Below are positions 25,984 through 32,566 of a DNA stretch of 32,566 bases, one piece after another. Positions within the stretch are counted from its first letter, which is position 1; the number at the start of each line of letters is the position of its first letter. Position numbers and translations under genes: made by a program. Source of the stretch: Thioglobus_A sp964344985. GTDB lineage: Bacteria > Pseudomonadota > Gammaproteobacteria > PS1 > Pseudothioglobaceae. The notes beneath the pieces are model-generated. The model was not told where the DNA came from, searched no databases, and saw nothing but the letters and a program-made list of their open reading frames with translations. The DNA lies in assembly GCA_964344985.1 (NCBI GenBank), contig CAYFPI010000016.1:1-32566 (forward strand). The letters run 5' to 3'.

Positions 25984-26769
25984 CTATTTTATTTGCGCCA
26001 AAATGGCACGATCTTTGGAGTTATAGTCTTGAAAAGTTTGAATATTGATGAAATTTTCTTCAAGTAATTTAATAATTTGTTGCTGTTGATTGTATCCGTG
26101 TTCCAGCAACAAATAACCATCTTTGTTAAGGTGGTTCGGTGCTTGTTCAATAATGATTCGAATATCATCCAAGCCGTCTTTTCCAGAAGTTAAAGCCGTG
26201 ATTGGCTCAAATTTTAAATCATTCAAATACGAGTCATTTTCTTCAATATAAGGGGGATTGGAAATGATCAAATCAAAGGTTTGATTGTTTACAGCTTCAA
26301 ACCAGCTACCTTGTTGAAAATTAATATCAGTAGTGGCATTTTGTTTAGCAATCTCAAGTGCTCCCAGTGAAAAATCAGTAGCAGTCATTTGCCAATTTGG
26401 ATTTTTATCTGCCAAAGTGATGGCAATAATTCCGCTTCCAGTACCAAGGTCTACTGCCTTTATGTTTTTTTCTTTTGGAAATAAATCAATTGCAATGTCT
26501 ATTAGTAGTTCAGTTTCAGGTCTTGGTATTAGTGTATCTGAAGTTACCTTGAAATCCAAGTGATAAAAACCTTTTGTGCCGCTTAGGTAAGCAAAAGGCA
26601 TTCCTTGTTCTCGCTGATCAATGAGAGTGTCTAGTTGTTGTTTTTCTTCTTGATTAAGCTTGTAGTTATTCTGAGTAATGAGCTGGGCATTGCTCTTATT
26701 CAGTACTAAAGATAATAGCGGTGCAATGTCTTCTGCACCGCTGTTTAAGTAGTCTTGAACAGTATTCAA
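25984..26769 (-). CDS. prmC: Peptide chain release factor N5-glutamine methyltransferase
   Basis: PrmC (HemK) methylates the glutamine of the GGQ motif in release factors RF1 and RF2, which is needed for efficient translation termination. SAM-binding motif I is AVDLGTGSGIIAITLA (residues 105-120) and the glutamine-binding motif NPPY is at 171-174. The N-terminal helical domain ends with IPRPETELLID, another family mark. The 261-residue length is slightly short but complete. It is the last gene of the clpB-rsxE-rhodanese-prmC run, four bases after the rhodanese stop in the shifted frame. prfA, its common neighbour, is not here. Confidence 0.93.
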   Translation of the reverse strand: MNTVQDYLNSGAEDIAPLLSLVLNKSNAQLITQNNYKLNQEEKQQLDTLIDQREQGMPFAYLSGTKGFYHLDFKVTSDTLIPRPETELLIDIAIDLFPKEKNIKAVDLGTGSGIIAITLADKNPNWQMTATDFSLGALEIAKQNATTDINFQQGSWFEAVNNQTFDLIISNPPYIEENDSYLNDLKFEPITALTSGKDGLDDIRIIIEQAPNHLNKDGYLLLEHGYNQQQQIIKLLEENFINIQTFQDYNSKDRAILAQIK

Positions 26770-26772
26770 GTT

Positions 26773-27397
26773 TTATAGGTTAACACTGGTTAAGCCAAGT
26801 GCTTTCCAATTTTGCATACCACCACGGAAGTATTTAATTTTTGCAGCAGGGTAGCCATAACCAAGTAGCGCTTTGCCAGCTGCAGGTGTTTGACCGCCAA
26901 ATACCATTGCAATACATTACTAAAGTTTTTGCATAGGTAAAGTCAAATGTATCATCAACTTGCACACCTAGTTGATCTTCCATAATGGCTAGAGCTTTTT
27001 CTTTGTTTTTGAATTTTGTATATGGAATATTTACCGCAGTAGGGATGCCGCCAGATATAGCAACCCAGTTTGGTGTGCGTGTATCAATAATCATTAATGA
27101 ATCATCACCAGCTGATTTTTGTTTTACGTACTCAATCATTTCAAGCTCGCCAATAGTTTCAACTGCGTGTGGCGCAAATGGATGCATAGGCTGAATTTTT
27201 CCACGAGTGGTTTTTAGATAAAAATCAGAGATCTCGTTATCTCGGTCTTGCTCTCTTTGCAACTTAACCACTTTGCCTTGATGGTTGATATCAATAGAGA
27301 CAACCCCTGGTGAGATAAATACCTCTTTGGTTTGTTCGCCTTCAGCATGAGCCAATAGTGCAAAAGCACTTAAAAATAAAGCTGATAGTTTTTTCAT
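26773..27397 (-). pseudogene. Periplasmic rhodanese-domain protein, frameshifted near its active site
   Basis: Rhodanese domains carry sulfur on a cysteine. The start at 27397 has a good site (AGGGGAGA) and a signal peptide (MKKLSALFLSAFALLAHA), placing the protein in the periplasm. The domain reads MIDTRTPNWVAISGGIPTAV, then the active-site loop VMYCNGIW. There the first frame goes wrong and stops at 26834. Shifting frame at about 26895-26898 gives GQTPAAGKALLGYGYPAAK, then KYFRGGMQNWKALGLTSVNL and a stop at 26773, exactly the expected rhodanese end. The sequence fits loss of two bases (or gain of one) between Trp and Gly. A sequencing error is as likely as a true mutation in a draft assembly. 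The catalytic Cys of CNG precedes the break. Confidence 0.85.
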
Positions 27398-27417
27398 AAT
27401 CTCCCCTTATGTTGTTA

Positions 27418-28059
27418 TTAGTTTGTTTTTGATTTTAAATCGATATAGTTTTTTAATGCAACAATTAACCCTAGGCCAATAAAGGCACCCGGTGGCAAAA
27501 TAGCTAATAATGTACCTTGGTAATCATTAAAGACTGTTACGCTAAGACTTTCCCCTAAACTGCCTAATAAAATAGCTGATTGATCAAATAAAGTGCCAGA
27601 GCCAATAAGTTCACGCATAGCGCCCAATACAATTAAAACAAGGGAAAAACCAATACCCATCATTAATCCATCAATTAATGATTTACCCCAAGTGTTTTTG
27701 CTGGCATAAGCCTCGGCTCTACCAAGAATTGCACAGTTGGTAACAATGAGTGGTACAAAAATTCCTAATATTAAATACAAATCGTAAAAATATGATTGCA
27801 TGAGTAATTCAACAATCGTTACAAATGAAGCAATAAGCAAAACAAAAACAGGAATGCGAACTTCTTTAGAGATTTGATTCCTAAATAGAGAAATGGTTAC
27901 GTTTGAAGCGATAAGGACAAATGTAGTGGCAATACCCAAGCCAATTGCGTTAACAATATTGTTAGTAACAGCAAGTAAAGGACATAATCCAAGCAGAGCA
28001 ACCAAGGCTTGGTTGTTGTTCCACAGTCCGTTTCTAGCAATTTTTAGATAGTCATCCAT
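27418..28059 (-). CDS. rsxE: Electron transport complex subunit RsxE/RnfE
   Basis: RsxE is a membrane subunit of the Rnf/Rsx complex, which couples electron flow between NADH and ferredoxin to ion transport, or in E. coli helps reduce SoxR. About six membrane segments are visible, with the family stretches ALVALLGLCPLLAVTNN, FVPLIVTNCAILGRAEA, GMGIGFSLVLIVLGAMREL (read from MMGIGFSLVL) and LLAILPPGAFIGLGLIVALK. Cys26 and Cys109 are the conserved membrane cysteines known in RsxE/NqrD to hold an iron centre. At 213 residues it is full length. It stands apart from rsxA, B, C, D and G, none of which lie in the window, and sits 45 bases after clpB. Confidence 0.92.
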   Translation of the reverse strand: MDDYLKIARNGLWNNNQALVALLGLCPLLAVTNNIVNAIGLGIATTFVLIASNVTISLFRNQISKEVRIPVFVLLIASFVTIVELLMQSYFYDLYLILGIFVPLIVTNCAILGRAEAYASKNTWGKSLIDGLMMGIGFSLVLIVLGAMRELIGSGTLFDQSAILLGSLGESLSVTVFNDYQGTLLAILPPGAFIGLGLIVALKNYIDLKSKTN

Positions 28060-28104
28060 AGAGATTGATTATATCAACCTCTAAAGATAACTGATTAGAT
28101 ATGT

Positions 28105-30663
28105 TTAAGAAAAAACCAGCTCATTGTTAGCAACATCACCATGAATCGTTGCTCCTGGCAAGAATTCTCCAGATAGGATTTTTTGTGATAGAGGATTTTC
28201 AAGTAGTTGTTGAATAGTCCTCTTTAGAGGTCTAGCACCAAATACAGGGTCGTAGCCTTTATCAACAATCATGGTCATAGCTTGATCACTTAGCTCTAAT
28301 TTCAAATCAAGGTCTTCTAATCGAGATTGTAAAATTTGAATTTGAATATCGGCAATGCCTTTAATTTGTTCTTTTTCTAAATTGTTAAAAGTAACAATTT
28401 CATCAATACGATTCACAAACTCTGGTCTAAAGTGCTCACCAACAACTTTTATAAGCTCATCTGACATATCCTTTCCAGGATTATCTTGTATTAAGTGCGA
28501 ACCTAAGTTTGAAGTCATTACAATAACTGTATTTTTAAAATCAACCGTTCTGCCTTGTCCGTCTGTCAGTCGGCCGTCATCAAGCACCTGCAATAGAATA
28601 TTAAACACGTCAGGATGTGCTTTTTCAACCTCATCAAGCAAAATGATTGAATATGGCTTACGACGCACAGCTTCAGTTAACACACCACCTTGTTCATAGC
28701 CAACATATCCAGGAGGTGCGCCAATTAAACGAGCAACTGAGTGTTTTTCCATAAACTCACTCATGTCTACACGCACAATTGCCTGCTCGGTATCGAATAA
28801 GAAATCTGCCAACGCTTTAGTAAGCTCAGTTTTACCAACACCAGTAGGGCCCATAAACATGAATGATCCATCTGGACGATTAGGATCTGATAATCCTGCG
28901 CGAGACCGGCGCACTGCATCAGAGATAACCTTTACTGCCTTATCTTGACCAACTAAACGCTTATGAATGATTTCTTCCATTTGCAAGAGTTTGTCTTTTT
29001 CACCCTCCATCATTTTATCGACAGGGATGCCAGTCCATCTGGCGACAATATGTGCAATTTCATCTTCTGTTACTTTATTTCTAAGTAGTGTCATTTCTTC
29101 GCCATCAGCCGATTCTGCTTGTTCAATTTTTGTTTCAAGCTCAGGAATCTTGCCGTATTGAAGTTCACTCATCTTAGCTAAATCATTATTTCGACGAGCA
29201 TTTTCCAAGTCAGATTTAGCTTGTTCTAATTCTTCTTTAAGATGATGTGCACCTTGTACAACCAGTTTTTCTTTTTTCCAAATCTCTTCAAGATCAGCGT
29301 ACTCTTTTTCAAGCGATTTAATAGTCTCTTCTAATTCTTTTAGGCGTTCTTTAGAAGCTTTATCTTTTTCTTTTTTAAGTGCCATGCGCTCAATTTTTAG
29401 TTGCACAAGCTTGCGATCAAGCTTATCCATAGATTCTGGCTTAGAGTCGATTTCCATGCGGATTTGAGAGGCAGCTTCATCGATTAAGTCAATGGCTTTA
29501 TCGGGTAATTGTCTATCGGTAATGTAGCGAGTAGAGTAGGTAACTGCTGCAATAATGGCAGGGTCTGTTACTTCCACACCATGGTGTACTTCGTATTTTT
29601 CCTTTAACCCGCGCAAGATGGCAACTGTATCTTCTTCAGTTGGCTCATCGACCAACACTTTTTGGAATCTACGTTCCATAGCAGAGTCTTTTTCAATGTA
29701 TTGTCGGTATTCATCAAGTGTAGTAGCACCCATGCAGTGAAGATCGCCACGTGCTAACGCCGGTTTAAGCATGTTGCCTGCATCCATAGAACCTTCGCCT
29801 TTTCCTGCGCCCATCATGGTGTGTAATTCATCAATAAACAAAATCACCTGACCTTGTTCCGCTTCAAGCTCTTTTAAGACAGCCTTCATTCTTTCTTCAA
29901 ATTCACCTTTGTATTTCGCACCTGCAACAAGAGCCGCCATATCTAGTGATAATAATTGTTTACCCTTAATACCTTCTGGCACTTCATTGTTAATAATGCG
30001 CTGTGCCAAGCCTTCAGCAATGGCAGTTTTACCAACACCTGGCTCACCAATGAGTACTGGATTATTTTTTGTACGACGTTGTAATACTTGAATGGCACGA
30101 CGAATTTCCCCATCACGACCAATGACTGGATCCAGCTTACCTTGAGTGGCTAGTTGGGTTAAGTCTTGAGTGTATTTTTTTAAAGCGTCTCTTTGTGTTT
30201 CTGCATTTTGATCGTTCACGGTTTCTCCTGCTCTAAGGTTATCAATCGCTTGGCTTATGTTTGTTTCATTAGCACCAGCAGATTTTAGTAATTGTGTTGT
30301 TGTGTCATTGCCTTTAATAATGGCCAATAAAAATAGCTCAGTGGAAAGGTAAGAATCACCTCTATCTGTGGCCAATTTATCTACCTGGTTTAAAAGGCGC
30401 AATAGATTTTGAGAAATATTAACATCCCCACTAGGGTTGTTAACAGTGGCTAGTTTATCAGTCTCTTTATTGGTATCTTCTCGTAACTTATTAGTATTGA
30501 TATTTATACTAGTTAGCAAGTTGCTAACACTACTATCAGTAGCTTGCAGCATAGCACTTAAGACGTGCACAGCTTCTATTGCAGTGTTATTCTTTGCTAT
30601 TGCTAAAGATTGGGCGGCACCAAGATCCTGTTGAAATTGCGAAGTTAATTTATTAATATCCAT
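28105..30663 (-). CDS. clpB: Disaggregase chaperone ClpB
   Basis: ClpB is a hexameric AAA+ chaperone that, with DnaK, pulls proteins out of aggregates after heat stress. The N-terminal domain spans about residues 1-145. The first ATPase module has Walker A GEPGVGKTAIAEGLAQ near residue 205 and Walker B ILFIDELHTMMGAG. The coiled-coil middle domain runs about 410-520 and is rich in Lys and Glu. The second module has GPTGVGKTELTKALADFL, the pore loop GYVGYEQGG, IILLDEVEKAHPDVFNILLQ and FGARPLKRTIQ. There is no IGF/IGL ClpP-binding loop, as expected. The length of 852 residues is usual. A heat-shock-type promoter lies upstream. Confidence 0.97.
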   Translation of the reverse strand: MDINKLTSQFQQDLGAAQSLAIAKNNTAIEAVHVLSAMLQATDSSVSNLLTSININTNKLREDTNKETDKLATVNNPSGDVNISQNLLRLLNQVDKLATDRGDSYLSTELFLLAIIKGNDTTTQLLKSAGANETNISQAIDNLRAGETVNDQNAETQRDALKKYTQDLTQLATQGKLDPVIGRDGEIRRAIQVLQRRTKNNPVLIGEPGVGKTAIAEGLAQRIINNEVPEGIKGKQLLSLDMAALVAGAKYKGEFEERMKAVLKELEAEQGQVILFIDELHTMMGAGKGEGSMDAGNMLKPALARGDLHCMGATTLDEYRQYIEKDSAMERRFQKVLVDEPTEEDTVAILRGLKEKYEVHHGVEVTDPAIIAAVTYSTRYITDRQLPDKAIDLIDEAASQIRMEIDSKPESMDKLDRKLVQLKIERMALKKEKDKASKERLKELEETIKSLEKEYADLEEIWKKEKLVVQGAHHLKEELEQAKSDLENARRNNDLAKMSELQYGKIPELETKIEQAESADGEEMTLLRNKVTEDEIAHIVARWTGIPVDKMMEGEKDKLLQMEEIIHKRLVGQDKAVKVISDAVRRSRAGLSDPNRPDGSFMFMGPTGVGKTELTKALADFLFDTEQAIVRVDMSEFMEKHSVARLIGAPPGYVGYEQGGVLTEAVRRKPYSIILLDEVEKAHPDVFNILLQVLDDGRLTDGQGRTVDFKNTVIVMTSNLGSHLIQDNPGKDMSDELIKVVGEHFRPEFVNRIDEIVTFNNLEKEQIKGIADIQIQILQSRLEDLDLKLELSDQAMTMIVDKGYDPVFGARPLKRTIQQLLENPLSQKILSGEFLPGATIHGDVANNELVFS

Positions 30664-30703
30664 AGGAATTTATTAGTTTTTTTGTTTTAATTAATCATTA
30701 TCT

Positions 30704-30728
30704 ATGGGATGATGTTCAGATATTCAAG
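30704..30728 (-). promoter_or_regulatory. Sigma-32 (RpoH) type heat-shock promoter of clpB
   Basis: On the minus strand, CTTGAA (30728-30723) is followed after 14 bases by CCCAT (30708-30704), about 40 bases before the clpB start. This matches the RpoH consensus elements (CTTGAA and CCCCAT with 11-16 bases between), except that the first C of the -10 block is T. Confidence 0.75.
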
Positions 30729-30745
30729 TGCAAAAATAAAATATT

Positions 30746-31213
30746 ATGTTAAATTTAGTATTATTCGAGCCAGAGATTCCTAACAATACTGGTAGTCTTA
30801 TTCGTCTAAGTGCAAACATGGGGGTAAGCCTACATTTGATCAAGCCGTTTGGATTTGAAATTACTGATAAGCGTCTAAAGCGAGCAGGGCTTGACTATAA
30901 AGAGCTTGCCCAAGTTTATGAATATGACAACCTTGAAGATTATCTAGATAGAGCTAAACCTGAAAGGGTATTTGCGGTGGAAACAGGCTCTAGTAGAAAA
31001 TATACTGATGTGACCTATCAAACAGGAGATTCATTGTTATTTGGCTCTGAAACCAAAGGCTTGCCAGAGGATGTAGCCAATCAATTTAATCAGGTTTCAT
31101 TGCCAATGCAAGACGGCTCTCGAAGTTTAAATTTGGCTAATTGTGTCTCGATTGTGGCTTATGAGGCTTGGCGTCAATTGGAATTTTCAGGCAGTAAGGT
31201 TATTGGGAAATAA
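30746..31213 (+). CDS. trmL: tRNA (cytidine/uridine-34 2'-O)-methyltransferase TrmL
   Basis: TrmL methylates the wobble-position ribose of two leucine tRNAs. It is a minimal SPOUT-fold enzyme of 155 residues with a C-terminal knot. Motif 1 is PEIPNNTGSLIRLSANMG, motif 2 is LLFGSETKGLPE and motif 3 is SLPMQDGSRSLNLANCVSIV. The start is the first ATG after the divergent clpB promoter. A decayed second copy of its last 28 codons lies 250 bases downstream (31463-31546). Confidence 0.95.
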   Translation: MLNLVLFEPEIPNNTGSLIRLSANMGVSLHLIKPFGFEITDKRLKRAGLDYKELAQVYEYDNLEDYLDRAKPERVFAVETGSSRKYTDVTYQTGDSLLFGSETKGLPEDVANQFNQVSLPMQDGSRSLNLANCVSIVAYEAWRQLEFSGSKVIGK

Positions 31214-31215
31214 CC

Positions 31216-31470
31216 ATGTCAACAGATTACTCAAGATTAAAACGTGAAAAACACCCAATGCCTAGCTTTGTTAAGCAGGCGTTAGAAGACGAAAAACTTT
31301 ATGCTGATTACCTAAATCGACCGGCTTATCAACAAAATGATTACATTGGCTGGATCAATCAGGCTAAATTAAAAACAACCAAGCAAAAGCGCTTAGGGCA
31401 AATGTTGGCAGAATTAAAACAAGGCGGGATTTATATGAAAATGAGCCATCCTAGCTCAGCTAAAATTTAA
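31216..31470 (+). CDS. Small YdeI/OmpD-associated-family-like protein
   Basis: This 84-residue protein starts two bases after the trmL stop. The core NRPAYQQNDYIGWINQAKLK followed by TTKQKRLGQMLAELKQGGIYM matches the C-terminal module found in YdeI/OmpD-associated (OmdA, bacteriocin-protection-like) proteins, in which a Tyr-Ile/Leu-Gly-Trp-Ile stretch is followed by a helix of Lys and Arg. Here the module stands nearly alone. The molecular function of the family is not established. No Shine-Dalgarno is obvious, so expression probably depends on trmL. Its last codons overlap the start of the trmL-tail remnant. Confidence 0.75.
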   Translation: MSTDYSRLKREKHPMPSFVKQALEDEKLYADYLNRPAYQQNDYIGWINQAKLKTTKQKRLGQMLAELKQGGIYMKMSHPSSAKI

Positions 31471-31546
31471 TTTATTTAATTGTGTTTCGATTGGAGCGCA
31501 TGAGGCTTGAAGGCATTTGGGGTTTGTAGGAAGCAAGAGTATTTAA
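31463..31546 (+). pseudogene. Decayed copy of the 3' end of trmL
   Basis: Read in frame from 31463, this stretch gives KFNLFNCVSIGAHEA, a TGA stop at 31508, then RHLGFVGSKSI and TAA at 31544. The end of TrmL reads SLNLANCVSIVAYEAW, RQLEFSGSKVIGK and TAA. About 17 of 27 positions are identical and in order, and at the DNA level about three quarters of the bases match over 31478-31525. The in-frame stop shows it is not functional. It begins inside the last codons of the 84-residue gene. Confidence 0.85.
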
Positions 31547-31576
31547 AGTTTGTTTTAATGTATGACCACTGACTAT

Positions 31577-32518
31577 TTAAAAATCCAATGGGCTTTTGAT
31601 GTTGCCTTTACTTAACTCTTTGACTACGTGGGTGTAAATCATTGTAGTTGCAAGATCCTTATGTCCGAGTAATTCTTGAATAGAGCGAATATCTACACCA
31701 TTTTGTAAAAGGTGAGTGGCATAAGAATGTCTAAAGGTATGTGAGGATATTTTCTTATTAATGTGTGATCTATCAACTGCTTGTTTAATGTTTCTACCAA
31801 AGGTTTTGTCCAGTACGTGAAAGCGCATTTCCAAACCACCACGAGGATCTTTAGAAATCTTACTCATTGGGAATAAATATTGCCATTTAAACTCTTTATT
31901 TGCATTTGGATACTTGCGTTCCAAACCATAGGGTAGTTTTACCAGTCCATAGCCATTGTCTAAATCTTGAGTATGTAACCTACGTACATCATCAATATGT
32001 AATTCAAGGTCTTCTTTAATTTTATTCGGTAAAGGCAATGTTCGATCAGTTTGTGATTTTGAATCAAAAACATAAACTTTATCAAAACCAAAATCTATAT
32101 CCTTAATGCGCAGATTAAGAAGCTCCTTCATACGTAAACCACAGCCATACATAAGTGAGAGCATAAGCTTGTATGTGCCTTTCATGTTATAAATAACAAC
32201 AGCCACTTCTTCTGGCGTTAGTACTACAGGAATATGTACTTTTTTCTTGGCACGAAGTGCAGAGATATTCTCATTTTTAATTGATATTTCCAATACCTGC
32301 TCGTATAAAAATAATAAAGCGTTAAACGCTTGATTTTGTGTTGAAGGAGATACTTTTTTCTCAACGGCCAAGTGAGTTAAAAACTGCTCAATTTCAACCT
32401 TACCCATGTCTTTTGGGTGTTTTTTATTATGGAAAAATATATAGCGCCTTATCCAGCCAATATAGCTTTTTTCAGTTTGATAGCTGTAATGCCTAAGACG
32501 AATCTTGTCACTAACCAT
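31577..32518 (-). CDS. intI: Integron integrase (IntI-type tyrosine recombinase)
   Basis: IntI enzymes insert and remove gene cassettes by recombining attC and attI sites. The N-terminal SAM-like domain has RHYSYQTEKSYIGWIRRYI and HLAVEKKVSPSTQNQAFNAL. The catalytic residues of tyrosine recombinases are all present: Arg129 (GCGLRMKE), Lys154, His260 and Arg263 (HTFRHSYATHLL), His286 (LGHKD) and Tyr295 (MIYTHV). The segment VKLPYGLERKYPNANKE with WQYLFP (residues 193-217) is the extra helix region that sets IntI apart from XerC/D and phage integrases. Residues LDPKLLE, typical of IntI just before this start, are encoded in frame upstream but without an ATG, so the true start may lie at 32519-32554. 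In integrons the cassettes lie upstream of intI, so any array would lie beyond the right edge. Confidence 0.93.
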   Translation of the reverse strand: MVSDKIRLRHYSYQTEKSYIGWIRRYIFFHNKKHPKDMGKVEIEQFLTHLAVEKKVSPSTQNQAFNALLFLYEQVLEISIKNENISALRAKKKVHIPVVLTPEEVAVVIYNMKGTYKLMLSLMYGCGLRMKELLNLRIKDIDFGFDKVYVFDSKSQTDRTLPLPNKIKEDLELHIDDVRRLHTQDLDNGYGLVKLPYGLERKYPNANKEFKWQYLFPMSKISKDPRGGLEMRFHVLDKTFGRNIKQAVDRSHINKKISSHTFRHSYATHLLQNGVDIRSIQELLGHKDLATTMIYTHVVKELSKGNIKSPLDF

Positions 32519-32566
32519 TTCTAATAATTTTGGGTCAAGACAACTTAAGCATATTTAAAAACCTGT
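32519..32566. other. Upstream flank of the integron integrase, window edge
   Basis: On the minus strand the intI frame stays open for 12 codons above the ATG, encoding LDPKLLE next to it, and meets TAA further up. An ATG (32552-32550) exists in another frame, one base out of register. The attI site of an integron would be expected in or just beyond this stretch. No convincing GTTRRRY core site is seen in these 48 bases. Confidence 0.5.

Noticed and set aside
30437..30634. Reading frames opposite clpB, mreB, coaBC and recA
   Set aside because: They are low-complexity shadows on the non-coding strand of strongly conserved genes, without start signals.
1..32566. CRISPR arrays, tRNA genes, insertion sequences
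   Set aside because: No regularly spaced repeats, no cloverleaf-like tRNA sequence and no transposase were seen on either strand.

Overview
The window looks like a piece of the chromosome of a sulfur-oxidising gammaproteobacterium, most likely of the SUP05/Thioglobaceae group (free-living SUP05 or the thiotrophic symbionts of deep-sea mussels and clams). This rests on the AT-rich sequence, the compact soxXYZA-soxK operon, and the gammaproteobacterial form of the housekeeping proteins. The placement is inferred from gene content and protein character, not from a search. Four runs of exactly ten N (in dnaE, twice in comEC, and in the fumarase gene) show that this is a scaffolded draft assembly. 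The frame arithmetic fits gaps of unknown real length inside intact genes.

Layout. 1-1487: the 3' end of rpoC and its terminator. 1568-3022: trpE. 3062-5522: the sox operon (soxX, soxY, soxZ, soxA, soxK) with its own promoter, a near-identical Shine-Dalgarno before every gene and a strong terminator. These are the periplasmic carrier and cytochrome parts of thiosulfate oxidation; soxB and soxCD are not here. 5756-11492: dnaE (+) and comEC (-), converging with overlapping stop codons. 11493-11837: a non-coding AT-rich stretch with two opposed DnaA-box-like sequences and a spaced direct repeat. 11838-14077: ribD-coaBC on the minus strand. 14146-19184: recA, recX, an unrecognised small Cys/His-rich protein, an ATM1-type ABC exporter, tgt and a small unrecognised protein, mostly overlapping or nearly so. 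19161-23346: the mreB-mreC-mreD-mrdA cell-shape operon on the minus strand. 23426-25566: class I fumarase, a small ABM-fold protein and the RNase P RNA gene. 25562-25978: a long imperfect inverted repeat and a small exported protein. 25984-30728: a minus-strand unit reading clpB (heat-shock-type promoter), rsxE, a frameshifted periplasmic rhodanese and prmC. 30746-31546: trmL, a small YdeI/OmpD-associated-like gene, and a decayed second copy of the trmL 3' end. 31577-32566: an integron integrase gene at the right edge, so any cassette array should begin just outside the window.

Most of the window is ordinary conserved chromosome. The parts most worth a second look are the right end (integron integrase next to a duplicated and decayed trmL tail), the structured inverted repeat after rnpB, the DnaA-box pair before comEC, and the Cys/His cluster protein tied to the ATM1-type exporter. 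I did not find a clearly new multi-gene system.
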